Below the pieces are notes generated by a model. That model was not told where the DNA came from. It was given only the letters and a program-made list of their open reading frames with translations, and did no database searches. A DNA stretch of 18,503 nucleotides from Vicinamibacterales bacterium (lineage in GTDB: Bacteria; Acidobacteriota; Vicinamibacteria; Vicinamibacterales; UBA8438), in assembly GCA_030745255.1 (NCBI GenBank), contig JASLOY010000014.1, forward strand, positions 1-18,503. Reading direction: 5' to 3'. Positions 7,021 through 13,511 of the stretch are shown piece after piece (the first letter of the stretch is position 1; every line of letters begins with the position of its first letter). A program made the position numbers and the translations under genes.

Positions 7021-7131
7021 TTCCCGGCGGGGCGTTCGGCTGGCAAGGCGCGAGGAGGGAGCAGCCAGGTGGGCTGTGACCCCAGTGAGAAGAAGCCGCG
7101 ACGCAGGCCCACGCGAACGCCCCGCCGGGAA
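7021..7131. repeat. 18-bp perfect inverted repeat enclosing palindromic element copy 2
   Basis: TTCCCGGCGGGGCGTTCG at 7021-7038 is exactly the reverse complement of 7114-7131. The 75 bases between hold a smaller hairpin CAGCC (7062-7066)/GGCTG (7072-7076). On the minus strand they contain the block CTCGCGCCTTGCCAGC shared with the element at 3949-4008. The right arm ends three bases from the stop codon of the ACAD gene (7134-7136), so the element fills the gap between that stop and the M20 gene start. It could be a small non-autonomous element with terminal repeats, a REP-like unit or a strong terminator. No target-site duplication is obvious. Confidence 0.75.
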
Positions 7132-7133
7132 GA

Positions 7134-8294
7134 CTAGCGGCGTTGGTCGAACCGCCGGCCTACGAGCGCCGCGGCGATGTTCACCTTCTGGATGTCGATG
7201 GTGCCACCAGCGATGCCCCAGCCCCAGGCGTCACGCATGCGGCGCTCCATCGGGTAGTCGCGCGAGTAGCCATAGCCACCCATCAGCTGCACGCCGGCGC
7301 TGGTTACTTCGCGCGCCGTCTCGTTGGCGACGCACTTGGCGATACTCGAATCGAGAATGGACGGCAGCCCTCCTTCGGCGCCCTGGGCAGCGCGATAGAT
7401 GAGCAGCCTCGACGCCTCGACCCGCATCGCCATTTCCGCAAGCTTGAGCTGCACCGCCTGGAACTCGACAATCGGCTTGCCGAACTGCCGGCGGTCCTGC
7501 ACCCAGACCAGCGCCTCGTCCAGCGCGCCGGAGGCCTGCCCCAGCGCCATCGTCGCATTCCCGCAGCGCTCGAGGTCGAACGCCTGCATCAGCTTCGGGA
7601 AGCCACCGGCCGGCACCACGATCTGGTCGGCCGGCACCGACACCTCTTCGAAGTAGAGATCCGAATCCGGGATGCCCCGAAACCCCATCAGCTGCTCCGG
7701 CTCGCCGAAGGTCAAGCCGGGTGTGCCCTTGTCGACGTAGACGGCCCCGATTCCCTTGGCGCCGGGCGCCTCCGACAGCCGGCAGTAGACAAGGTAGGCA
7801 TCGGAGTGCCCGCCACCGGAGCACCAGCGCTTGGCACCGTTGATTACGACCCGGTCGCCGCGCAGCTCGGCCCGTGTCCGCAGATCGGTCAACGCCGTCC
7901 CGGCATCCGGCTCCGACATCGCCACGGCGACGATCATCTCGCCGCGACAGACGCGGGGAATGACCCGCTGCCGCAGCGCCTCGTCGGCAAAGTGCGCGAG
8001 CGCGTGCACCGGCCCCGCCACCGACTCGAAGATCGGAAACGCCACGGCCGACGACACCTTGGCGAACTCCTCCAGCACGAGGAACGCGTCGACATTGCCG
8101 AGACCGAGGCCGCCGTAGTCTGGCGACACGTTGACGCCGAGGAACCCCATCTCGGCATAGCGCTTCAGCCAGTCGCGCGACAGCGGGGTGGCCTCGCGCT
8201 CGACCTGCTCGGCCACGTCCAGCATCTCGCCACGCGCGAACTCGCGGGCCGCCGCCTGCAGCGCCTCTTGCTCTTCGCTCAAGTTGAAATCCAT
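7134..8294 (-). CDS. Acyl-CoA dehydrogenase with relocated active-site Glu
   Basis: A 386-residue, full-length flavin-dependent acyl-CoA dehydrogenase that would make trans-2-enoyl-CoA and pass electrons to ETF. The three ACAD domains are in order: N-terminal helices (1-120), the beta domain with VAMSEPDAGTALTDL (124-138) and the C-terminal helices with RRQFGKPIVEFQAVQ (268-282). In the usual catalytic segment the protein reads GIAGGTIDIQ (360-369): the Y-E pair of YEGT is Ala362-Gly363, so the common base is missing. FDLER (239-243) places Glu242 where isovaleryl-CoA dehydrogenase keeps its catalytic Glu, so it is probably active in that arrangement. Branched-chain or bulky acyl-CoA is the likely substrate type. 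It is divergent from a PcaC-like gene and shares a 68-base promoter region with it. Confidence 0.93.
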   Translation of the reverse strand: MDFNLSEEQEALQAAAREFARGEMLDVAEQVEREATPLSRDWLKRYAEMGFLGVNVSPDYGGLGLGNVDAFLVLEEFAKVSSAVAFPIFESVAGPVHALAHFADEALRQRVIPRVCRGEMIVAVAMSEPDAGTALTDLRTRAELRGDRVVINGAKRWCSGGGHSDAYLVYCRLSEAPGAKGIGAVYVDKGTPGLTFGEPEQLMGFRGIPDSDLYFEEVSVPADQIVVPAGGFPKLMQAFDLERCGNATMALGQASGALDEALVWVQDRRQFGKPIVEFQAVQLKLAEMAMRVEASRLLIYRAAQGAEGGLPSILDSSIAKCVANETAREVTSAGVQLMGGYGYSRDYPMERRMRDAWGWGIAGGTIDIQKVNIAAALVGRRFDQRR

Positions 8295-8319
8295 TCACGA
8301 CCCTCCACGCGGTGAATGG
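8291..8319. promoter_or_regulatory. Candidate operator in the ACAD / PcaC-like divergent region
   Basis: CCATTCAC (8291-8298) and GTGAATGG (8312-8319) form a perfect 8-bp inverted repeat with a 13-base spacer. The left arm covers the start codon of the ACAD gene. A possible -10, TACACT (8320-8325), abuts the right arm and points to the decarboxylase. The position suits a repressor controlling both genes; no regulator gene is in the window. Confidence 0.4.
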
Positions 8320-8362
8320 TACACTCGCGACCCGCGTTCACTCGCACAAGGAGATCGAGACG

Positions 8363-8770
8363 ATGTCCACGGCGCTACATGAAGAGGGGCTGAAGGCCAG
8401 ACGCAAGGTGCTGGGCGACGCGTATGTCGACCGTGCGCTCACCGGGATCGACAGCTTCAACGCTGAGTTCCAGCAGTTGGTGACCGAATATTGTTGGGGC
8501 GCGGTGTGGACGAGGACGACGCTCGACGACCGGCAGCGCAGCCTGATCAACCTGGGGATGATCGCTGCGCTGAACCGGGGCGACGAGTTCAAGACCCACG
8601 TGCGCGGGGCGCTCAGAAACGGCTGCACCGTCGAGGAGATTCGAGACACCCTGATGCAGGTGGCGATCTATTGCGGGATCCCGGCCGGTGTCGAGGCGTT
8701 TCGTCTAGCCAGGCAGGTGTTCGACGCCGAAGGCGTGACGCCGGACCCGCTCCCCGGCGGCGCAGGCTGA
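8363..8770 (+). CDS. 4-carboxymuconolactone decarboxylase-like protein (PcaC-like)
   Basis: I choose ATG at 8363, with AAGGAGA at 8348-8354, giving 135 residues, the usual length of PcaC. The sequence follows the family closely: RRKVLGDAYVDRAL (13-26), VTEYCWGAVWTR (40-51), LINLGMIAALNR (61-72), His79 in THVRGALRNG, and IYCGIPAGVEAFR (102-114). PcaC decarboxylates gamma-carboxymuconolactone to the enol-lactone in the protocatechuate branch of the beta-ketoadipate pathway. No other pca ring-cleavage gene is in the window, so the true substrate may be another lactone or beta-keto acid. The divergent ACAD suggests a role in acyl-CoA or aromatic-derived acid breakdown. It is convergent with the MFS gene across a 50-base gap holding repeat copy C. 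Confidence 0.88.
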   Translation: MSTALHEEGLKARRKVLGDAYVDRALTGIDSFNAEFQQLVTEYCWGAVWTRTTLDDRQRSLINLGMIAALNRGDEFKTHVRGALRNGCTVEEIRDTLMQVAIYCGIPAGVEAFRLARQVFDAEGVTPDPLPGGAG

Positions 8771-8776
8771 CGGGAC

Positions 8777-8820
8777 GCTGGCGCAGTCCCCAGCTTCTTC
8801 TGACTTCCGCCTGCTGCCTT
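8777..8820 (-). repeat. Post-stop heptamer repeat plus hairpin, copy C
   Basis: On the minus strand it begins directly after the TAG of the MFS gene (8821-8823) with AAGGCAGCAGGCGGAAGTCA. It ends in the hairpin GCTGG (8790-8794) to CCAGC (8777-8781) with an 8-base loop. The loop-side core GGACTGCGCCAG matches copies A and D. It lies between convergent genes and may terminate either. Confidence 0.75.
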
Positions 8821-10167
8821 CTATACGTTCTCGAGCGTCCGGAGGTCCGCCTCGGCGTCTCGGGCGACTCGCTGTCCCTCCTCGACGTCCACCCTTGCCA
8901 GCAGGATGCCCCCGACCACAAAGAAGGCGATGATCGACAGGATTGCGCCCCGGCTCGACCCGGTCACCAGGATCATCACCGCGAAGACCCCTGGTCCTAC
9001 GATGCCGGCGAACTTCTCGAATACGCCGAAGAAGCCGAAAAACTCCGACGACTTGTGCCGCGGCACCATGCTGGCGAAGAGTGACCGGCTGAGCGCCTGA
9101 CTCCCGCCCTGCACCATCCCGACCAGCATCGCCAACGTGTAGAACTCGGCGGCCGTCGTCATGCCGTAGGACAAGATGCTGATGCCGACATAGACGGCCA
9201 GCGACAGAAAGATGGCACGCTTGGCGCCGATCCGGACGGCGACCTGCCCGAAGATGAACGCGAACGGCACGCCGACGAACTGCACCAGCATGATGGCGGT
9301 GATGAGGTCGCCTTGCTCGAGTCCGATCTCGGTCCCGAACGTGGTCGCCATCCGGATGATCGTGCCGATGCCGTCGTTGTAGACGAGAAACGCCAGCATC
9401 ATCAGAAACGCCTGCTTGTAGCCACGCAGCTCTCTGAGGGTCTCGCCCAGCCGCACGAGCGCCGTCTGGATCGGACTCGCGCTCGCCTGCTCGTCCAGTT
9501 CGAGAGCCCGGGCCGGCTCGGGCACCGTCCGAAACAGCGGAAGGGAGAACCCGACCCACCAGACGGCGACGCTGACAAACGACAGCCGCATCGCCAGCGC
9601 CTGCCCCGCCTCCCCACTGCCGAGTCCGAACCATTCCGGGCGAAGGATCCAGACCAGGTTCACCACCAGCAACACCCCGCCGCCGAGATAGCCGAGCGCA
9701 TACCCGGAGGTCGACACCCGGTCCATCTCGTCGGTGCCGGCGATGTGCGGCAGCAGCGAGTCGTAGAAAACAAAGCTGGCGGTCGCGCCGATATTCGCCA
9801 GGATGAACAGCACGGCTGCCAGCATCCAGTCGCCGCGCCCGATGAAGAACATGCAGGCGGTTGCCACGACCCCGAGCGCCAGGCACACGGCGAGCATCTT
9901 CTTTTTGACCGCGGCCACGTCGGCAATAGCACCTAGCACCGGTGCCAGGACCGCCACGATCGACAACGCGATGAACGTGGTCGACGCGAAGCGGAAGCTC
10001 GCCACCGCAGGGTCGAGCTCGGCAGCGGCAACCAATGGGAAATAGATCGGGAAGACGGCCGTGACGACCGTCGCCATGAAGGCGGAGTTGGCCCAGTCGT
10101 ACATCGCCCAGGCGCGCAGCTCGGGCCGATGCAACCCGACACGCTCGAGCAGAGAGGGTGCGCTCAT
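8821..10167 (-). CDS. MFS transporter, UMF1 family (Atg22-like)
   Basis: A 448-residue integral membrane protein with about twelve predicted segments. The N-terminal motif AWAMYDWANSAFMATVVTAVFP (around 19-40) is the signature of the UMF1 group of the major facilitator superfamily, related to fungal Atg22. FYDSLLPHIA (about 143-152) and LVYNDGIGTIIRMATTFG (about 270-287) are further family blocks. SQALSRSLFASMVPRHKSSEFFGFF is also characteristic. Fungal members export amino acids from vacuoles; bacterial substrates are largely unknown. The C-terminal tail after the last helix (RVDVEEGQRVARDAEADLRTLENV) is charged and probably cytoplasmic. No strong ribosome-binding site precedes the ATG. It is divergent from the histidine phosphatase gene. 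Confidence 0.92.
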   Translation of the reverse strand: MSAPSLLERVGLHRPELRAWAMYDWANSAFMATVVTAVFPIYFPLVAAAELDPAVASFRFASTTFIALSIVAVLAPVLGAIADVAAVKKKMLAVCLALGVVATACMFFIGRGDWMLAAVLFILANIGATASFVFYDSLLPHIAGTDEMDRVSTSGYALGYLGGGVLLVVNLVWILRPEWFGLGSGEAGQALAMRLSFVSVAVWWVGFSLPLFRTVPEPARALELDEQASASPIQTALVRLGETLRELRGYKQAFLMMLAFLVYNDGIGTIIRMATTFGTEIGLEQGDLITAIMLVQFVGVPFAFIFGQVAVRIGAKRAIFLSLAVYVGISILSYGMTTAAEFYTLAMLVGMVQGGSQALSRSLFASMVPRHKSSEFFGFFGVFEKFAGIVGPGVFAVMILVTGSSRGAILSIIAFFVVGGILLARVDVEEGQRVARDAEADLRTLENV

Positions 10168-10175
10168 GACGGTGC

Positions 10176-10204
10176 CCGGACCCTACCATACGTCACCGGT
10201 CCGG
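10176..10204. promoter_or_regulatory. Inverted repeat in the MFS / phosphatase divergent region
   Basis: CCGGACC (10176-10182) and GGTCCGG (10198-10204) are perfect 7-bp arms 15 bases apart. They lie in the 95-base region between divergent starts. A TACAAT (10212-10217) just to the right is a fair -10 for the phosphatase gene. A dyad operator or an RNA leader hairpin are both possible. Confidence 0.35.
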
Positions 10205-10262
10205 AGATTGGTACAATGGGTCGCAGACGGCAGCCGCGCGCCGCCTCCCGTCATCTCCTTCG

Positions 10263-10841
10263 ATGATCTACCTGATACGCCACGGCCAGACCGCGGGCAA
10301 CGCCGAACGGGTCGTGCAGGCGCCCGGCACTCCGCTGAGCGCGCATGGGGCGCGCCAGGCCGAGCGGCTCGGCGCCCGCCTGGCTGACGCCGGGCTGACC
10401 CGGATTATCGCAAGCGACTACCCGCGTGCTCGTCAAACGGCGGCGGCGCTGGCGCCCGATGGGGCGATCCCGCTCGAAGTCACCTCGCTTCTGCGAGAGC
10501 GCGATCTGGGTCAGCTACGAGGTCGTCCGTATGCCGAAGTCGAACACCAGTTCTATGGCCCCGATCACAACCCACCCGGCGGTGAGACATGGCAGCTGTT
10601 CCGGGAGCGGGTAGCCGCGGCCTGGGGGCACGTCGGCGCCTCAGCCGGCGCCGGGTCCGCCACAGTGGCCGTGGTTACCCACGGGCTCGTCTGTCGCGCG
10701 CTCGCCGAATTCCACCTGGCGCTCGAGCCAGGCGAGTCGGCACCAGCGTGGTTTCCGAACGCGTCGGTCACGCACATCGATCCGACGCCGCCGTGGACGC
10801 TCCGCCTGGCGGCCAGCGTCAGCCATCTCGCAGATCTCTGA
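10263..10841 (+). CDS. Histidine phosphatase family protein (phosphoglycerate mutase-like)
   Basis: A 192-residue cytoplasmic protein with the branch-1 histidine phosphatase fold. The phospho-accepting motif is IRHGQT (5-10, His7). Arg57 lies in SDYPRARQTA, Glu79 in LLRERDLGQLRG and the second catalytic His140 in VVTHGLVCR. Length fits small broad-specificity phosphatases and cobalamin-pathway alpha-ribazole phosphatases; no cobalamin genes are nearby, so I leave the substrate open. There is no clear ribosome-binding site before ATG at 10263, and the first residues MIYLIRHGQT match the expected family N-terminus, so the start is sound. The next gene follows after about 100 bases with its own -10. 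Confidence 0.92.
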   Translation: MIYLIRHGQTAGNAERVVQAPGTPLSAHGARQAERLGARLADAGLTRIIASDYPRARQTAAALAPDGAIPLEVTSLLRERDLGQLRGRPYAEVEHQFYGPDHNPPGGETWQLFRERVAAAWGHVGASAGAGSATVAVVTHGLVCRALAEFHLALEPGESAPAWFPNASVTHIDPTPPWTLRLAASVSHLADL

Positions 10842-10892
10842 TGGATTGCCGGAGGTGGTCGCCCGAGCGCCCATCCTGGACGCCGCCGGACC

Positions 10893-10898
10893 TATAAT
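10893..10898 (+). promoter_or_regulatory. -10 box upstream of the cupin gene
   Basis: A perfect TATAAT stands out in GC-rich surroundings, 44 bases before the cupin start. No good -35 is seen at 16-18 bases spacing, so the promoter is tentative. It suggests the cupin and possibly the esterase are transcribed separately from the phosphatase. Confidence 0.4.
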
Positions 10899-10942
10899 CA
10901 CCGAACAGAAACATCCGCGACACGCAATTGCTGGGAGCCGCC

Positions 10943-11419
10943 ATGAACACAGGACGCAGAATCGCGATCGGTATCGTCACACTCGGCTGGATTCCGACGC
11001 TTGTCTTCGTCGGGCTGCACTGGGCCGGCGACACGCACGCCATCGCCCAGGAACGGACGCCGATCAAGGTCAGCCGGATGTACACCGGAGCGGACGGCCA
11101 GACCCACGTCGAAGAGTACGACGTGCCACTCGGCCCGCAGCGTGGCGCCACCGAGCTGTCGGAGCCGGTTGACGTCACCAGCCTCCAGTTCCGTCGCACG
11201 TCGCTCGACTACGACCTCCCCTTCCACACGGCGCCGCGGCGGCAGTATGTAATCACGCTGAGTGGCGAGAGCGAGGTGGAGTTCGGTGACGGCACGAAGG
11301 TCAGGTTGCACCCCGGGCACATCCTGCTGGCGGAGGACACGACGGGACAGGGACACATCTCGCGGGCGATCGGCACCGAGGACCGGATTTCGCTGTTCAT
11401 TCCGCTGGCGGATCAATAG
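10943..11419 (+). CDS. Membrane-anchored cupin-fold protein
   Basis: I choose ATG at 10943, with GGGAG at 10933-10937, giving 158 residues. The N-terminus (IAIGIVTLGWIPTLVFVGLHW, about 7-27) is a membrane anchor or uncleaved signal, so the rest faces the periplasm. Residues 80-155 look like a single cupin domain: a first block with His95 and PRRQYVITLSGESEVEFGDG (98-117), then LHPGHILLAEDTTGQGH (122-138) with His138. The spacing PG-x5-ED-x4-GH resembles cupins of unknown function rather than a dioxygenase with the full His-His-Glu-His set. Metal binding is therefore uncertain. The esterase gene follows 81 bases later on the same strand. Function unknown. Confidence 0.82.
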   Translation: MNTGRRIAIGIVTLGWIPTLVFVGLHWAGDTHAIAQERTPIKVSRMYTGADGQTHVEEYDVPLGPQRGATELSEPVDVTSLQFRRTSLDYDLPFHTAPRRQYVITLSGESEVEFGDGTKVRLHPGHILLAEDTTGQGHISRAIGTEDRISLFIPLADQ

Positions 11420-11445
11420 ACCCGGAGGCCGAGCTCGCACGTGCT

Positions 11446-11473
11446 GGCTTCGGGCTACGGGCTTCAAGCTACA
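11446..11473 (+). repeat. Four 7-base units of a GGCTTCG-type heptamer repeat
   Basis: The units GGCTTCG, GGCTACG, GGCTTCA and AGCTACA follow each other without gaps between the cupin stop and the esterase start. The period of seven equals that of the post-stop elements (GCCTTCT on their pyrimidine strand), and unit sequences are similar. Unlike those, it sits 26 bases after the stop, has the pyrimidine strand as sense and no hairpin. It may be a related repeat or a separate family. Confidence 0.55.
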
Positions 11474-11500
11474 GGCGCCCATTTCAGAGAGGCACTTCCG

Positions 11501-13153
11501 ATGACACGACGAATGAGGGTACTCCTGGCAGGACTCGCGATTGTGGCGGTCGGGTGCGGCGGTGGGGGCGAGATGACGGAGACGGCCTCGCCGGCAAGCG
11601 ACCCGCTGGCCGTGTCAGTTACCGGCGGCGACATCTCCGGCGCGGTGTCGGACCTCGATGCGAGCGTGCGCGTGTTCAAGGGCATCCCGTTCGCCACACC
11701 GCCGGTGGGCGACCTGCGCTGGCAGTCGCCGCAGCCAGTCGCCGCCTGGGAAGGCAGCCGCGACGCGACGGCGTTCTCGCCAGCCTGTCTGCAGGTAAAG
11801 CGCGACGAGACCAGCTTCTACGGCCCCGGCGCGGACGACCTCAGCGAGGACTGTCTGTATCTGAACGTCTGGACCGCCGCGGCATCAGCTGACGCGGCGC
11901 AGCCAGTGCTGTTCTGGGTGCACGGTGGCGGACTGAACAACGGCACCGGCGCGTCGGTGGTCTATCGGGGTGAGGCGCTGGCGGCGCGGGGCGCGGTCGT
12001 CGTGACGACCAACTACCGGCTCGGTCCGCTCGGCTATCTCGCACACCCGCTGCTGAGCGCGGAAGATCCGCACGGCTCGTCGGGCAACTACGGGGTACTC
12101 GACCAGGTGGCGGCGCTCGAGTGGGTGCGCGACAACATCGCGGCATTCGGCGGCGACCCGAACCGGGTCACCATCTTCGGCGAGTCCGCCGGCTCCTGGA
12201 GCGTGAACGTGCTGCAGGCCACCCCGCTGGCTGCCGGTCTGTTCCACGGCGTTATCGGCGAGAGCGGCGGGGTCTTCGGGGGCACGAGCCATCTGACCGA
12301 GACGTCGCTTCGCGGCGACTCGGCCGAGGCGGTCGGTGAACGCTGGATCGACGGACTGCTGGCCGCGAGTGGCGATGAGGCATCTCTCGCGGCGATGCGT
12401 GCAGTAAGCGGCGAACAGATCGTCGAGTTCACACGGAGCCGCGAGGTTGGGTTCCGCACCGCGGCCAACGTCGACGGCTGGGTGCTCGAACAGAGCGTCT
12501 ACGACACGTTCGCAAGCGGCAAGCAGCACAACGTGCCGGTCATCGTCGGGTCGAACGCCGACGAAGGGACCACGCTGGCCGCCGGAGGCGCGCCGGCCGA
12601 CCTGGCGGCGCACCGTGCTGCGGTCGAGCGGCAGTTCGGTGCCATGGCAGCCACGCACCACGACGTCTACCCCGCCTCGACCGACGAGGAGGCGCGTCGC
12701 GCCTACCTCGACAGCTACGCGCAGCGCAGCTTCGGCTGGGAGATGCGCACCTGGGCCGATCTGATGTCGACCGTCGGCTCGCCCGCGTATCTCTACTACT
12801 TCACCCGGACAGCCCCGGCGGAGGATGCCGACCAGCTCCGCGCCTTCCACGCCGCCGAGATCGTCTACGTCTTCAACAACCTCGGCCGCGCTCCGTATCC
12901 CTACGCCAACCGGGACTACGACGACCGTGACCGGGCGCTGTCAAACGAAATGGCTGACACCTGGGTCCGCTTCGCCGCCACCGGCAACCCCAACGGCGGT
13001 GACCTGCCGGCATGGCCGCCATTCTCACGCGACGGACACCCGACAATGGTCTTCGGGCAAACCACCGAAGTGGGACCGCACCCGGCGGCGACGCAGCTCG
13101 ATTTCGTCGACGAGTTCCAGGCGGGACGCAGGGACGAGTTCTCCGAGAACTGA
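11501..13153 (+). CDS. Type-B carboxylesterase, probable lipoprotein
   Basis: I choose ATG at 11501 (AGAGAGG at 11486-11492), giving 550 residues, normal for carboxylesterase type B. The N-terminus MTRRMRVLLAGLAIVAVGC ends in a lipobox-like VAVGC followed by Gly residues, so Cys19 is probably lipidated; Ala at -3 makes the box imperfect. The alpha/beta hydrolase triad is Ser229 in GESAG, Glu355 in SNADEGTT and His450 in AFHAAE. The oxyanion loop is HGGGLNNG (141-148). EDCLYLNVW (117-125) is the second family signature. It hydrolyses esters at the cell envelope; the natural substrate is unknown. It follows the cupin gene on the same strand and could share a transcript with it. Confidence 0.93.
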   Translation: MTRRMRVLLAGLAIVAVGCGGGGEMTETASPASDPLAVSVTGGDISGAVSDLDASVRVFKGIPFATPPVGDLRWQSPQPVAAWEGSRDATAFSPACLQVKRDETSFYGPGADDLSEDCLYLNVWTAAASADAAQPVLFWVHGGGLNNGTGASVVYRGEALAARGAVVVTTNYRLGPLGYLAHPLLSAEDPHGSSGNYGVLDQVAALEWVRDNIAAFGGDPNRVTIFGESAGSWSVNVLQATPLAAGLFHGVIGESGGVFGGTSHLTETSLRGDSAEAVGERWIDGLLAASGDEASLAAMRAVSGEQIVEFTRSREVGFRTAANVDGWVLEQSVYDTFASGKQHNVPVIVGSNADEGTTLAAGGAPADLAAHRAAVERQFGAMAATHHDVYPASTDEEARRAYLDSYAQRSFGWEMRTWADLMSTVGSPAYLYYFTRTAPAEDADQLRAFHAAEIVYVFNNLGRAPYPYANRDYDDRDRALSNEMADTWVRFAATGNPNGGDLPAWPPFSRDGHPTMVFGQTTEVGPHPAATQLDFVDEFQAGRRDEFSEN

Positions 13154-13160
13154 CGGGCAC

Positions 13161-13511
13161 GTGGTCTTGTGGCGCAGGCCTTTGGGCCTGCGAGGCAAGG
13201 CGGTCGACGTGGCCCTGGAGCAACAGCAGGCGGTGCTGCCGCCAGTGGTACTCTACGAGCTGCTTAGCGCTCCCCGTCTGCCGAAACGTACTCGAACACT
13301 CTTCCAGCAGCTGCCGTTGCTAGACTTGGTGGAAGGGTACTGGGTGCGTGCCGGGCTGCTACGAGCGCGAATCCTGTCCAGGGGACACAGGGCGCGAATC
13401 GCGGACGCCCTCATCGCGCAGAGCTGCCTCGACCACGACGTGCCGCTGATCACCCGGGACCGTGACTTCCGGACATTCATTAGACTGACCCCGCTGCAGA
13501 TGCTGGAGTGA
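13161..13511 (+). pseudogene. PIN-domain (VapC-like) toxin, N-terminus lost
   Basis: From about 13209 the frame reads as a PIN ribonuclease: LPPVVLYELLSAPR, a helix LLRARILSRGHR, IADALIAQSCLDHDVPLITRDRDF, then a final strand. The later acidic residues are present (Glu in YELL, Asp in IADAL, Asp in TRDRDF). The first strand with its DTS-type Asp, normally right at the N-terminus, is absent. In its place the frame runs through the hairpin at 13173-13192 and back into the esterase end. Only GTG (13161, 13209) and TTG codons are available as starts; none has a good ribosome-binding site. No antitoxin gene is next to it. Most likely it is a truncated relic. A functional short protein cannot be excluded, because the frame itself is intact to TGA at 13509-13511. 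Confidence 0.65.
13173..13192 (+). repeat. Hairpin at the broken end of the PIN gene
   Basis: CGCAGGCC, a TTTG loop and GGCCTGCG form a perfect 8-bp stem, 20 bases after the esterase stop. It could terminate esterase transcription, though no T-run follows. It looks like a REP-type palindrome and lies where the PIN N-terminus should be. Confidence 0.6.

Noticed and set aside
7021..7131. Possible integron attC site
   Set aside because: No integrase, no cassette order and no conserved attC core sites; perfect outer arms fit a REP-like or miniature element better.
7143..8315. Plus-strand open frame (390 codons) opposite the ACAD gene
   Set aside because: Mirror frame of a clear acyl-CoA dehydrogenase; the translation shows no domain and has the composition of an antisense shadow.
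8705..10189. Minus-strand open frame (494 codons) overlapping the MFS gene in another frame
   Set aside because: The MFS frame carries UMF1 motifs and membrane helices; this one is Arg- and Gly-rich with no hydrophobic segments.
11885..12850. Minus-strand open frame (321 codons) inside the carboxylesterase gene
   Set aside because: Antisense to a gene with an intact catalytic triad; no recognisable motif.
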